Assembly: GCA_905160935.1 (NCBI GenBank)
Contig: CAJHZI010000759.1
Span: 645,001 to 709,000, forward strand
DNA length: 64,000 nt
From: Enchytraeus crypticus
Lineage: Eukaryota > Annelida > Clitellata > Enchytraeida > Enchytraeidae
Direction of reading: 5' to 3'
The translations under genes were made by a program, and so were the position numbers. Below the pieces are notes generated by a model. It ran no database searches, had not been told where the DNA came from, and saw only the letters and a program-made list of their open reading frames with translations. This document shows, one piece after another, positions 24,490 through 39,700 of the stretch (the first letter of the stretch is position 1; the number at the start of each line of letters is the position of its first letter).

Positions 24490-27400
24490 AGATTGATTGA
24501 TTGATTGATTGATTGGTTTCAGAACGATAAAGCCAGTGACCTGTCGCCTAACGGCAGGTGGAATAGTCTGGAACTGGTCAAAGGAACGTTTGTAGCTGAA
24601 GACTGCAGTAGCGACATCTTTGAAGTGAAATTTGATAAACCCATTCCAATCAAGGTCTGCTGGAGCCAGTGCTTGCTCTAGTCTCTGTTCCGATAAGTTC
24701 TCTCCGTGTATCTCTCTCTTATCTCTCACTCTCTCTCTCCCTCACTTTACCTCTCTTTCTCTCTCTTCTCTCTCTCACTATTTCTATTTCTGTTTCTCTC
24801 TCGCGCTCTAGCTATCTGTCACGCTCTCTCTCTACTCTCTCTCTCTCTCTCAACCCTCGTGGGTTCGAATCCCGGCCACGCTGATCTGACAGTAAAATCT
24901 CGGACATTCACTGGACTAGATGTGTGGGAAATGGTCTAAATTGCCTAACGGTTTAAACATGTGGTTTTGAAAGTGATAGATATCAACATAGTTGATTATT
25001 CACTATAATGCGTGTTTACTTTTACTTACTGTGTTGTATTTACATTGTATTATATCTACATTGTACTGTGTTGGTGTTTCATTGTAATGTATTTACAATG
25101 TATTGTATTATATTTACATTGCATTGTTTTGTATCGCAGGAGGACGTGAAGTATGCTATACGTGTTCGCAATAGAGGTCAGAGAACTCGCAACGGAGATG
25201 GAGGCATGTCAAAGGTCAAGGGCAGCGATGGAACGATCTTCACCTTCAGTTCCTGCCCACTCAGTAGCAACGGGACCAATCATAGTCGAGGACAGATTCC
25301 ACAGCTGCTCTACTACTGGTAACTTTTAACTTTTTACTGACTCCCGTTTACCCGTGTTGTTTTGGGATAGCTGAAGTATAGACCAACCGTTTACTACACG
25401 TGTCGTAAAAGGCGACCAAGCACAAAAATCCAATCCAACGTCAGGGGCATTCGGTTGGTGAGCGCCTAGGGCTCAGAAATTGCTGAAAAATTATCTAAAG
25501 CGACTAAAAAATTTTTATTTATATCCCGACCATAGTTAAACTAGTATTCAAGGGAAGATGATGACTATATGTGCCAGTTATATGACAGAATCACGGATCA
25601 CGCTGTCCCAAGAAGCAGGAAGTCTAACGTTCATTTTCTAGCTTGACCATCTGTGACAGTATCCCATGTGATTGAGAAACAGACGTTAAACTTTGCCTGA
25701 TAGCTTTTGTTTCATTTGGTAATGTTGTGCTGAATAGTTTTCCGTTGCTCGATGTTGTGCTGGACAGTTTTCTGTTGCTCAATGTTGTGCTGAACGGTTT
25801 TCTGTTGCTCGATGTTGTGCTGAACGGTTTTCTGTTGCTCAATGTGTGCTGAACGGTTTTCTGTTGCTCAATGTTGTGCTGAACAGTTTTCTGTTGCTCG
25901 ATGATGTGCTGAACAGTTTTCTGTTGCTCGATGTTATGCTGAACGGTTTTCTATTGCTCGATGATGTGCTGAAAAGTTTTCTCTTGCTCGATGTTGTGCT
26001 GGACAGTTTTCTACTGCTCGATGATGTGCTGAAAAGTTTTATGTTGCTCGATGTTGTGCTGGACTGTTTTCTATTTCTCGATGTTGTGCTGAACGGTTTT
26101 CTACTATTCTTATGCTCGATGTTGTGCTGGACGATGTGCTGAAAAGTTTTCTGTTGCTCGATGTTGTGCTGAACGGTTTTCTATTGCTCGATGTTGTGCT
26201 GAACGGTTTTCTACTGCTCGATGTTGTGCTGAACGGTTTTCTACTGCTCGATGTTGTGTTGGACTGTTTTCTAATATTCTACTGCTCGATGTTGTGCTGG
26301 ACAGTTTTCTGTTGCTCGATGTTATGCTGAACGGTTTTCCACTGCTCGATGTTGTGTTGGACAGCTCTACGCAGGACGGAGAGGCAGGCGGAGCTGAGAC
26401 GGGCAGCAGGCAGCAGACAGCGGAGCAGCAGTCGAGGAGGAGCGTGCTGAGCATCGTGAGCAGCGTGTTCAGAGCAGCCACTGAGCTGCTTCTCTGCATC
26501 AACGACTGCGAGGATAGGCTCAAGGGTAAGCCTCCTCAGCGTCCATGACAACATCAGTGAATGAGGAAACGAACGCTAAACTTTTACTATTGTTATTATC
26601 ATTATAATTATTATTTTTACTATTTCTTTTTCATCTTTCTTTTAATGAAAGTCTTTCTATTGTCTTATTTTGCAGCCCAGGGTCTTATGCAGCCCAGGGT
26701 CTTATGCAGCCCAGGGCCTTAAAGTATAATAACAGTAATAATAAGAGAGTAATATTAGTATAAAAAATACAAGGTTAATGTCTGTTTCCTCACTTGAAAG
26801 CGATGTCAGTGACGGGCGAGCCCAAAATTTGAACCCTGCACATACTTATCAGCAGTCGAATATCGTACCGAGATCGCCACAGGCTCCAGCCAGTGATTAA
26901 TTATTTATTGATTGCTTGATTGATCGATTAGTTGTTTGATTGATTGATTGACTGACCCTGCCGGCCGAGAGAGGGAGAGATTGTTGATTGATTGATTGAT
27001 TGATTGATTGGCTGTAGACGAGTACATAGGCATGCTACACGACTCAGCGCTATTCTCCACTCTGCTGCCCATGACCATGGCCTATGTGGGGCGTGTCGCC
27101 AGCAAGGACCCTGCCGTACGTACTAACCTCACTCTGTATAGTTTGATGATTCATTCAAATTATTAGTTATTATTCACTAATTTAAAGTTATTGTTAGTAA
27201 GTATTACGATGAATTGGTTTGAATATCATCATCATCATCATCTTCCCTTAAATCTTGGTTTAACTAGGGTCGGGATATGAATAAACCGTCTCAAATCCTC
27301 TCGATCCTCATCAGTCAATCCCCTATTTGAGACTTTTTCATTCGTTTAAATTTGGTTAGAATTAATGAAAACAAATAATTACATAACTGATAATATAATT

Positions 27401-29198
27401 TGCTCCTATAAAATATTCATCATCATATTCTATTTCCATATTTGCTCATACAAATATTCATCATCATCGTCTATTTCCAGCCGTGTCTTTCTGATAATGT
27501 CGCAGGGGGCGGTGCAGGTGTTAAGCCTGATGCAGCAGATCTTGCCGTCTGTATCTCGTCTCAACAGCAGAGCCCGCCCTCTCGAGAGCTGTGAGACAGC
27601 TGACAGCAGCAGTGCAGCTGTCAATCAAACAGCTGCTGCGGCAGCTGAGGACGATGGCGCGACTAAGAACGGATTGGCTCCTCCCACTGCAGGCAGTGAC
27701 TTGGCACTGCGCCAGCACTACGCCGTGGTGGAGAGTGATCATCCCTATAAGCATGCCACTGTGACCACGTACAAGGTGAGCCGATACCGTCTGAATGCCG
27801 GCTGTCTAGCCAATGTTCTATCTTGTCAGATTTATCATTAATTTTTTTTGCACATAGCATCAGGGGCGCAGAGGGGAGAAAATGGGGGTAAGTAAAAAGG
27901 AAAAGGAATCTATGGCATTATTATTGATAGACAGGTTAGTTTTCTCAAGGAATACGAATATTCAATAATCAAGAATAACTTTCTTAATTTTGATGCTATT
28001 TGAACCTCTGATGTGAATGCCCGCCATTCATTTATTCATTATTTGCATAGGCTTCACTAAACAAGTCCATACTGCTTTAATCGCTCCGTCACGCTGTTAA
28101 AATAAAACCCATAGCGTTATTTTTTGCGTGCGTACAATTATTTGGAAAAATATTCCAGCTAAGATCTAGTTTAATCGTTTCTTTTTTCCCCCAGAATTAT
28201 TGGTAATTTATCCATCTAACTGAGGAAGCCAACTGGAAGCCACCTCTGAAGCCATATCATTCCCAAGCTATAGACTACATAGGGTATGGATAAGGCATAG
28301 ACTTTGTGAAGGGATTAACTTGTTGATCTAAGGAGTGCTCTTATGGAGCGAGATAGCAGTCTTCGAGTATGAATATGTAGCTTGAACTTGCCACTTGGCA
28401 GTGCTCTGAAGAAGAAGAAGCGTTATTTTTAGCGTGCGGAAAATTATTCGGAAAATATTCCAGCAAAACTCTAATGTTTAAAGCTCTAATTCTTGCACTG
28501 TGCAGGTGACGTTTCCAGAAGAGGTGCGTTGGCTGGTGCTGGAGTTTGACCCAGCCTGCGGCACGGCACAGCCTGAGGACTATCTGCAGCTGTACCTGCC
28601 CACCAGACCTACAGAGCCCAGCTGTGACACGCCCGGGCGTGCTAGCTCGACAGCTGCTGGCCGGGAGGACGTGCCCAGGCCCGTAGCTGCGCCAGCCGCT
28701 GCTCAGGCTAATGGCGACCTAGCGCAGAATGTCATTCCCAGGCAGGCGATGCTTAGACAAGACGTGCCCGGGCAAGTCGCTCAGGGACAAGCAATTCCTA
28801 TTCAAGCTTTTGAATTTCTCATGCATCAGATTGCGGTGGACGGTGACTATCAGCCCGGGCCTGCCGAGCTAGCTGATATGTTTGGCCAGGCCGGGCCGGC
28901 AGCTGCTAACGACAACACGCCCAGACAGCCTAGCTGCTCCGGCGCAGCTGCTGCTGGCAACGATTTGATTGGCTGGTATCCTGTGTTGAGAAAGTTCCAG
29001 CTTTCTGATTGGCCAACGATGGCTGTGGTTCTTCCAGGTACGTAAATATCTCCTATATAATAATAAAGGTTTAACGTCCTTTTTCTCATCGTAGGATGAT
29101 GTCAGGGACGTCCCAACAGCACACATCACTACAGTTTTTTGAACAGGCCGGATTATATGTATTTGGCGGTGATTATATATACGTAATGTATATATATA

Positions 29199-29249
<51 letters not shown>

Positions 29250-29814
29250 ATAATTTATATATATGTTCTTCTTCTTTTTCCTGGCGTTAATCTTGCTTTT
29301 CTGCATGGTCCGCTTGTCGACATGCCTGTCTCCATTTGCCGCATTCTTGGACTTCTTCCGAATTGACCTTTACTATGCTCATGTCCACTATACTATGCAG
29401 CCAAAGTTTCTTGGATTTTCCTCTCTAACGACGACCATATGGATTCAGGTTCGCTGTCTGGATCACCGGATGGTTGTCCAGACAGCGAAGAACCTGAAGT
29501 CACATGTTGTTTAAATGTTGAACGCATTTAAATTTCCATTGCTTATAACCTAACCAAAAGAGAGAATAGATTTTTAATAGATCTGGACCTGCCGCTTGGC
29601 AGAATACCAGAGAGATAGATTAGCCTTGAGCTGATTATTAATTGTTGCAGGGAGGGAGGTGTGTTTCTCGCTGGAGACAGCCTCTGACTATCTGAAGGAC
29701 GAGAAGAGCTCTAGGTATGGGTTCAAGTGTACCGTCATAGGATACGAGTGGCCTTCCAGCGTGGGGCAGGTCTGTGTCTCTGTCTGTCTGTCTGTTTCTC
29801 TCTTATCTCTCTAT

Positions 29815-29858
<44 letters not shown>

Positions 29859-32800
29859 ATCTTTCACTCTCTCTCCCTATCTCTCTCTCTCTCTCTCTAT
29901 CTCTCCTTACCTCTGTTTATATCTCTATCTCTCTGTTCTTCTCTTCGTCCGTAAAGTAGAGGTTATACTGCTGCCTTGCTGCCTATACTGCTGGATATAC
30001 TACTGGCTATACTGCTGGCTATACTGCTCCCTATACTTCTGGATATACTGCTGGCTATACTGCTGCCTATACTTCTGAATATACTGCTGGCTATATTGCT
30101 GCCTATACTGCTGCCTATACTTCTGGATATACTTCTGGAAATACTGCTGCCTATACTTCTGGATATACTGCTGGCTTTACTGCTGCCTATACTTCTGGAT
30201 ATAGCACTGGCTATACTGCTACCTATACCTCTGGATATACTTCTGGAAATACTGTTGCTATACTTCTGGATATACGGCTGGCTATACTGCTGGCTCTACC
30301 TCCGACATGTTCCTGAAAAAGAAACTAACGTAAAAGTCTTTTCGTGGCACTTTTGCTAATGCGGCTTCCCAGAGTGTAGAGGGATTATTTTAATCGCATC
30401 ATATTTTAATTTGTAATTAAATAAAGTCCTTTTAGCTTCTTTTAAAGCCGAGGGTCCTATATCCTTCTTTTAAAGCCGAGGATACAGCCCTTAAAGTTTA
30501 ATACCAATAATAATAAGAGAGCATTCATTAAAAAAATAATATAAAAGTTGGTAAGGCTAATGTTATCATCAGTTTCCTCACTCGAAAGCGATGTCAGTGA
30601 CGGGCGAGCCCAGGATTTGAATCCCACACATACTGTTTCGCGGTCGAATATCTTACCGACATCTGCACTTTTTCCAGCCAGTATAAGAATAATGATGTTC
30701 TGTATTGTTAACGCAGGGTTTAACAAACCTAGAGCTGGAGTTAACCAGTATAGCGGGCTCCTGTGCAGCCTCACTAATGAAAGCTGATGTGTTGTCTTCA
30801 GGTTTGAGTTTTTCTTTTGTACATTTGACTCCTTTCCGTTGTGATAATGCATTTGTCTAGTTGCGTAAAACTCAATACAGCGTATGTTTGTATAGCTATC
30901 TTGATTGCTTTTTGGTGTTCTTATTAAGTTGAATAGAAGTTGGAATTGAATTGCTTTTTTATATTTATTTTAGATTTTCTTCTACAAATTATTATTAAAA
31001 TTAATGATTTTATTCACTGTTTTTAGCCAAAGCAAAATTTAACGTCAATTCCCTACTGCATAGCAAGCCAGTGATGCCAGTGACTTGTATTCTTTTATTT
31101 GTTTCTACTTACTCTTGTCTATGACCGCCATTCAGTTGTTAAAACGAAATAATTAATTAATTTAATTAAATTTCTCCAACTTAGTGGTAGACAAATATTC
31201 AAGACAAAATTGCAAGTCTATCAAGTGAATAAGAACAAATAACATGTAAAATGCAAATATCATTCAACAGCAAAAAGTGCGACAAATATCGAATCTCAAT
31301 ACAAAGATTATATATATTCATCACTAGCCTTGCTAGCATCATGTGATATCATATTCTTCTTCCTTTTAATCCCAGTTTAACTAGGGTTGGGATACGAATA
31401 GATCTTCTCCAATTCTCTTTGTCCCATATCATATTAAAATCCCATCCTTTCATTTTAGAAAATTTGTGATATTATCTATTTAAAAATAATATTAATCATT
31501 TGTTAATTGCACCTTTTTCCTTTGTCCCATACTATATCAAAATCCCTTCCATTCATTTGAGAAAATTTGTGATAATATCTAATTAAAAATAACATTAATC
31601 ATTTGTTAGTTGCGCCTGTATGTGTATGTATTGTTTGATTTGTTGCTCTTGATAACGCTAACCATTCAGTTGGTGAAATAAACTAAACTAATATGAATCA
31701 TTAGTCAATTGTTATTAATTTATTTACTTAGCTTATCACGTGTGATATTATGTTTTGCGCTGATAATATAAAGTGTTGTTGTTCTACAAACGCTTACCAC
31801 TCTGGCATACTCGCTTGCCTTGGTTCTTGGACTTGACTGTATTGATCTCGCTTTCTCTTGTGGTCTCTGTGTACTCAGTCGTCATCGTGTGGTGCTTTGG
31901 CGCCTGTGTAGAGTCTGCAAGAGTCGTCCCTGACATTGCCTTATGGCGAGGAACCGGACGTTTAATTGTTATTGATTGATTGATTGAAACTTTTATTACA
32001 CTGTACGTGTAGTTGTGGGGAGTGAACAAGAGGAGGATCTCATGGCTCTAGACGCTGTAGCCCGTCAGGTAACTATCCTCACTTTGATTTATGTGATCAT
32101 GTTATAGTCATTATATTATTATTATTAACATCATTATTTTTATTTTCATTATTATTTTTATGTTTTTATAACCCCCTATGAAGGGGATTATTATTTTTTT
32201 AAATGTTGCTCTCTATCCTCTCTTTGATATTTTTGAGCATGTTATAGTAATTATATTATTTTATTTTTTTTTTTAAATGCCCTGGGCTGTAAAGGTCCCT
32301 GGGCTAAAAAATAAGATAAAAGAGACTTTATTTAATTAAAAGTTTTTAAAAAGCGATTTTTGTTATTATTATATTATTTTATATTAATATTATTTTTTGA
32401 ATTTTTTATAACCCCCAAAGAAGGGAATTATTATATATTTTTTAAATCAAGCTCTCCACTCCGAAATGCCGTGTCACCAAAAGTACCACGGAAATAAACT
32501 GCATTGTATCGCTGCAGAGCCATTGACAAACGTTGCCGCTGGGAAGATTTCTCACATAGATCTCCTGTAACTGCAGTAGTCCTCTTACCTATCACACCAA
32601 CGAAGTCTGTGCCTACATAATTTATGAGTCCCAGGGTCTCACTCGACGCTGCTGAGTAAGGGCTTTGCCTTGCTGGGGACTCCCAGTATTTACGATGATT
32701 TTTTTTCACGCAGGTAAACAAGCAGCACTCGACGCTGTTGAGTAAGGGGTTTGCCCTGCTGCGGACACGCGCTATATCTGAATAATTTTCTTTTCACGCA

Positions 32801-33729
32801 GGTGTACAAGCAGCACTCGACAATGCTGAGTAAGGGCTTTGCCCTGCTTCGGACTCCCACTATATCGGAGGCGCTGGAGGGGAACCTGCCTCTCAACAGC
32901 GAGTCCAACGAGAGACTATTCCTCAAAGATTTCATCAACTGCACTCCAGGAACCTGTGGAGGTCGACTCGCTGCGTGAGTACTGCTGCTTGTTAGCTGGG
33001 TAGTTAGGTAGGTAGTTAGTTAATTAGTAAATTAATTAGTTTTTAGTTAGTTAGTTAGTTAGTTAGTCAAGTTAGTTTTTAGTTATAAGTTAGTTAAGGT
33101 TTTAGCAGTTAGATAGTTAGTTAGGTAATTAGTTAGATAGATAGATAGATACATAGATAGACAGTTAACTAGTTAGTTTAGCTTAGTTGGTTATTTAATT
33201 AGTTAGTTTTAAATCAGTTTAGTTTAGTTAGTTAGTTTGTTTGTTTTTTATTAGTTTGCTAGCTAGCTATTTCGTCTGTTTGTTGGTTAGCTAGCTAGCT
33301 AATTAGTTTGTTTGTTAGTTAGTTAGTCAGTCAGTCAATTAGTGAGTTCGTTAGCTAGTTAATACATTACATTGCATTGCATTGCATTGCATTGTAATGT
33401 ATTGCACTATGTTGCACTGTATACTGTATTGTATTGCAGTGTATTGTATTGCGCTGTATTGCACTATATAACTAGCTAATTTGTCAGTTTGTTAGTTAGG
33501 CAGCTTGTTAATTGGTTAACTAGTTAATACATTACATTGTATTGTATTGTATTGTAGATGGTTGCAGCCGGACTCGTACCTTGATGTTAAACAGTGTGGT
33601 ATAACGTACAGTAAGGAGGAGATCAGCTGTGGCTGGCCTGTCAATATAACAGTACATGTCAGAGATCAGTATGGTCAGCCTGTTGTTGTGCCAAATCTGA
33701 AGGTCCTCTTACTGCTTATCTGTGTGTGT

Positions 33730-33791
<62 letters not shown>

Positions 33792-36700
33792 TTAGATATC
33801 TCTTTCATAGAGAGAGATAGAGAGAGAGATCTCACTCTCTCTGTATCGTCTTTATTCCCTTCCTCTTCTTTCCTTCTTCCTCATCTTTGTCTCCCTTTCC
33901 GTTCTTATCATTCACTACACTCTACCACTACTGTCTCTCTCCCTCTCATTCTCTGTCTCTCTCTCTCTCTGTATCTCTGCCTCGGTTGTTGCTTTTGACT
34001 GACATGACTGACTCGCTCACTCACAGTGAGTACTGACTGATTGATTTGCTGACTGATTGATTTACTGACTGATTGATTTTCTGAATGATTGATTGAGCTG
34101 ACTGATTGATTGACTGACTGACTGATTGATTGATTGACTGATTGATTGAGAACGTAGCATTAGTATTCTATGTGATTGATTGACTGACTGACTGATTGAT
34201 TGAGCTGACTGATTGATTGACTGACTGATTGATTGACTGATTGATTGAGAACTTAGCATTAGTATTCTATGTGATTGATTGACTGACTGATTGATTGAGC
34301 TGACTGATCGATTGACTGACTGATTGATTGACTGACTGATTGCTTGAGAACGTGGCATTGTTATTTTATGTGATTGATTGACCGATTGATTGGCTGAGTG
34401 AATGATTGACTGGCTGTTTGACTGACTGATTGATTGACTGACTGATTGATGATTGGCGGACCGATTGACTGACTGACTGACTGATTGTTTGACTGACTGA
34501 TTGATTGACTGAATGACTGACTGACTGATTGATTGAAAAGGTCGAGGTAACGGCCACTCCGGTGCTGAACGATCAGTTAGTCGATCAGGGTCAAGGTAAT
34601 GATCAGAATGTAGGTCAAGATCAGGGTCAAGGTCAGATTAGCCGACAGGAGAGCGGGGGAGGGGAGGGTAGTGTTCTGTATGGAGGTCATCCTGTGCCCA
34701 AGCTTGACGTCAGGTATCAGCCCACCATGAAGGACAACCGTGACACCTACCACGCCATCACGATGATGAAGGTAGTCTGTCTGTCTGTCCGTCTGTCTGC
34801 CCGTTTATGCGTGTGTCTGTCTGTCTGTCTCTCTGCATATATGTCTGTTTGTCTGTCTGTCTCTGTCTTTGTCTGCCTGTCTGACGGCCTGCCTGTCTGT
34901 ATGTGTATATCTGTCTGTCTGTATGTGTATATCTGTCTGTCTGTATGTGTATATCTGTCTGTCTGTATGTGTATATCTGTCTGTCTGTCTGGTTGCCTGT
35001 CTTACTGTCTCTCTGCCTGTCTTCTGTCTGCCTGTCTCTCTGTCTTTGTCTATCTATCTGCCTGTCTAACTGCCTGCCTGTTTGTCTTATCTTTCTCTCT
35101 GCCTGCCTGAGTGTCTGCCTTTCTGTCTGTTTTTCTGTCTGTAGAGCTATACAAGTTTGTAGGATTGCATGATTTAACTAAAGTTATATTATGCAATCTG
35201 ATGCTGCTATGTTGTTTTATGATCGCTTATGTTATGTTAGGTTAGGCTGTGTTATGCTATTTTATGTAATTTTGTGTTTTATTACATTATATTAAGATAG
35301 TTAAGATTAGGTATTTAGTTTACTTATGATATGTATTTGCTATGCTATGCTATGTTAAGTTGTATATTATGTTTATGTTATGCTAAATTATGTTATGTTG
35401 TATTATGTTATGTTTTGCTATTCTGTGCTCTGTAACTCTGTTATGTTATGTTATGCTATGTTGTCCAATGCTATGCTATGTTATGTTATGTTATGTTATG
35501 GTATGTTATGCTATGCTTTATGTTTTGTTCTGGTATGTTAACCTATGCTATGCTATGTTATGTTATGTTATGTTATGTTAAGTTGTGTTATGGTATGTTA
35601 TGCTACATGTATGCTATGTTATACTATGTTATGTTATGTTATGATATGCTATCTTATGTTATGTAATATTATGTTATGTTTTGCTATGCTATGCTATGCT
35701 ATATTATGCTATGCTATGCTATGCAGTGTTATGGTATGCTATGTTAGCTATGCTATTCTATGATGTGTTATCTTATGCTATGCTATGTTTTGCTATATAA
35801 TAATAATATAATAAAGGTTTAACGTCCATTTCCACATACAAGGATTATGTCAGGGACGTCTTGTATTATGTGATGTGACCCAGGCCTATGAGAACTACTC
35901 GTTTGAGGAGCTGAGGTTTGCTCGTCCCTGCAGCAGAAGACCTCAGGAAAACATGCTGATACGAGAGGGTCCTAATGGAACCTACTCCGCCACGTGGACT
36001 CCTGCTATGTCAGGCTTCTATAACATCAACATTAGACTGGATCATATAGACACTGGTTACCACCACTGAATATCTCTCTCTCTCTCTCTATCTGTCTCTC
36101 TCGCTCTCTCTCTCTATCTCTATCTCAAACTCTCTATTTTTCTGTTTCTCTCTCAATCTTTCTCGCTCTCTATCTAAATATCTCTCTCTCGCTATCTCTC
36201 TTTATCTCTGTCTCTCTCTCAATCTTTCTCTCTCTATCGCTCTCTCAATCTCAATCTCTCTCTTTCTCTCGCTCTCTTTCTCTCAATCTCTCTCTCAATC
36301 TCACTCTCTCTCTCCATAGCTCTGGTGTGGTAGGTATAGTGTATTGTAGTGGCTGGTCCCACTCACATTCTGCTTTCTCGCTCCATAAAGAGCACTCCGT
36401 CGATTAACGAGTTAATCGAATTAATCCATTCACAATAGACAATGTCTTATCCTCGCCCATAGGTTGAGAATAATAAAATGGCTTCTGATGTGGTTTCCGG
36501 TTTCCTTTAGTTCTAGCCTAGTCGCATTTTACGACACGTGCTCGACATTTTTCTTCTCTTTGCTGTATCTTGCATGTGCTATATATCTGCTCGTAATGTT
36601 CGTACTATTTTCAGGCAAAGTTTTTAAGGTTGAAGTAAAGAAATCCATTCACGGTGTTACACCGCCTGTTTCTGACAGCAGCAGAAAAATGACCAACCAG

Positions 36701-39700
36701 CTTTGCAAGGTATAAATTTCTACTTTCTAACTCACTCACTAGTGAACAAGCCATTGATAAGTTAATAAGTTAGAACAGTCAGGTCATTAACCCGGCTGTT
36801 GAGTTTCCGTCTTTCTGTTGTTTTTATGTGTTTAATTAAATCATCATCATCATCTTCCCTTGAATCCCAGTGTAACTGGGGTCCGGATACAAATAGACTG
36901 TCTCAAATCCTCTCTGTCCTACATGATATCATCAGTCAATACCCTATTTGAGACTTTTCCATTCGATAAAATTTTTTTAGCAAATTCTGGAGCCTAGGCT
37001 CTCACCAACCGAATGCTCTTTCTCACGTTGGTATAGATCTTAGTGCTTTAGTCGCCTTCTAGGACACGTGCAGTCACCGGTTGGTCAATTCTTCAAACAA
37101 CCCGTACACAACACGGGAGTTTGTTTTAGTAGAAAAACGTGTACATAAATTGTTTACTATAGTTTAACCCAATAGTATCATCGTGTTATTTTACCTGTTT
37201 AATAGCACATACCAAATAGTTACGACATTTATTATTTAAATTTAAAAAATTGTAATAATAACGAGTTTACTTTAATTAATTTCGTAAATTTATTGAAATT
37301 GACTAAAAAATTAGGATTAGGATTAATATAAATGTATATTTATTAATTCTAATCATTTCATTCATTCTTTCGTTCGTTCGTTCATTGACAGATGAGACAG
37401 TTTGTGACCCCTCAGAGCGCAGGTTTGAGGGTACGCCTCCACCCTTCACTGCAGAGTGAACAGATCGGCGTAATCAAACCCAACGGCATTATCACCTTTA
37501 CCAGCGAGGTAATGTAATAAATAAACTATATGATAATAATCGATGTCTTACCGACATCGCCACTGACTGGAGCCTGTGGCGATGTCGGTAAGACATTCGA
37601 TCGCGGATCAGTATGTGCGGGATTCAAATCCTGGGCTATCCCATCACTGACATCGCTTTCGAGTGAGGAAACTGACGTTAACATTTGCTTCTTTTTTCTA
37701 ATAAAGGGATTTTATGTCATTGTTTATTACGGAGTAGACAGATTAGGAGTCGTCAGAACCTAACAGTCACTAAGCATCTTAAGCGATGTAGTATAATAAT
37801 TTTATAAAAAGTGGAATAATGAAATTTCTACGAAATCTCCTACAAAATACGATACATACATACATACATACATACATACAAATATGCATACATACATACA
37901 TACATGCATACATACATACATACATACGTACATGCATACATACATACATGCATACGTACATACATACATACATACATACATACAAATATGCATACATACA
38001 TACATACATATATCTATACATAAAGCTGCTAATGTTAACGTCAGTTTCTTCACTCGAAAGCGTTGTCATTGACGTGAGAGCCCAGTCTTAATAAACAATT
38101 ATACATGTATATGTACATCTTTGAACACTAAGTATAATATTATATACCATCATCATCATCATCATCTTGAATCCCAGTTATATAATATACAATACTACTT
38201 ATATGTATATAATATAGAAAGATGGTTGACTATAGATACACAACAACGACGGCGTGTGGCTACGCCTCAGCCCTGAGTCAGTGCGCGGTCACTGCAGCCC
38301 ACCGAACGGCTTCACTGAGGGCTGGGCCCTTCAGTACAACAAGCACATCGGCAAGACCATGCTCATTCCCGTAGACCCGCCCGTCGCCGCCGATCAGGAC
38401 TTACGTCCAGCCTCCGATCTGCCGTCCATCAACGGCTTCAGCAGGCCTGCTCAGTCCGCCCAGGCGCTTAAATCCAGCATGAGATCTCCGACTAGGCGGC
38501 AGCGTGTTATACGTATGTGTTGTTTAGTGAATCAATTCTTAACCAATCACTGAATCAATCACTGAACCAATCACTGAATCAATCTCTGAATCAATCACTG
38601 AATCAATCACTGAATCGATCACTGAATCAATCACTGAATCAATCACTGAATCAAACACTGAATCAATCACTGAACCAATCACTAAATCAATCACTGAACC
38701 AATCACTGAACCAATCACTGAATCAATCACTAAATCAATCACTGAACCAATCACTGAATCAATCACTTAATCAATCACTTAATCAATCACTTAATCAATC
38801 ACTGAATCAATCACTCAACCAATCACTAAATCAATCACTAAATCAATCACTGAATCAATCACTGAATCAATCACTGAACCAATCACTAAATCAATCACTA
38901 AACCAATCACTGAATCAATCACTGAATCAATCACTGAATCAGCATGTTGTACGTATGTATTGTTGATAGGGGAGGGTGAGTTGATGGATGTGAATTGTTT
39001 TCAGTTGAGTTATGGAAGGTGAGAGAGAAGGAGGGAGGGCAAGTGATTGATTCAGTGATTTACTTATTTGTGTTTCAGTGATTGATTTTTTTTGATTGGT
39101 TTACTGATTGGTTTAGGATTGCTTCAGTAATTGAGCCAGTGATTAAATCAGTAATATATTCAGTCAGTTATTTAATGATTGATTCAGTGATTGATTCATA
39201 ATTTATTCAGTCATTTATTTAATGATTGATTCAGTGATTGATTCAGTGATTTATTCAGTCTTTTATTTAGTGATTGATTTTATGTTTAATTCTTTGATTG
39301 TACAGTGACTGATTCAGTTATTTTTCGAGTAATTAATGTTTCAGTACTATTTTATTGATTAATTGTTTAAGTACTTCACTTAACCAATTTAAAACATTTC
39401 AACAACTGTTTTACACATTTCTGCTTCAGTGATTGATTGATTGATTTCTTCAGTGATTGATTGATTGATTGATGATAACAGCCACTGCAGACAACCCAGT
39501 TGTGTACACTGTGCTCAGATGTGGTCAGTCGGGTCATAACATACGAGTGACCGCTGACCTCGATGCACCGGCCATCGGCATGGTCGTCAAGGGCAACCAG
39601 GTCATGGCCATTGCAGAGGTTTGTTTGTTAAAAGCTTATAAAGCTAATGTTAACGTCAGTTTCCTCTCTGAAAGCTATGTCAGTGACGGGCGAGCCCAGG

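Noticed and set aside
25624-26330. Leu/Asp repeat frames on both strands
   Set aside because: 30-bp intronic minisatellite, despite regular 10-residue periodicity.
29976-30359. Leu/Ile-rich 'membrane protein'
   Set aside because: 12-bp minisatellite translation.
38517-38966. 149-residue LNQS repeat protein
   Set aside because: A pure 12-bp repeat inside intron 37.
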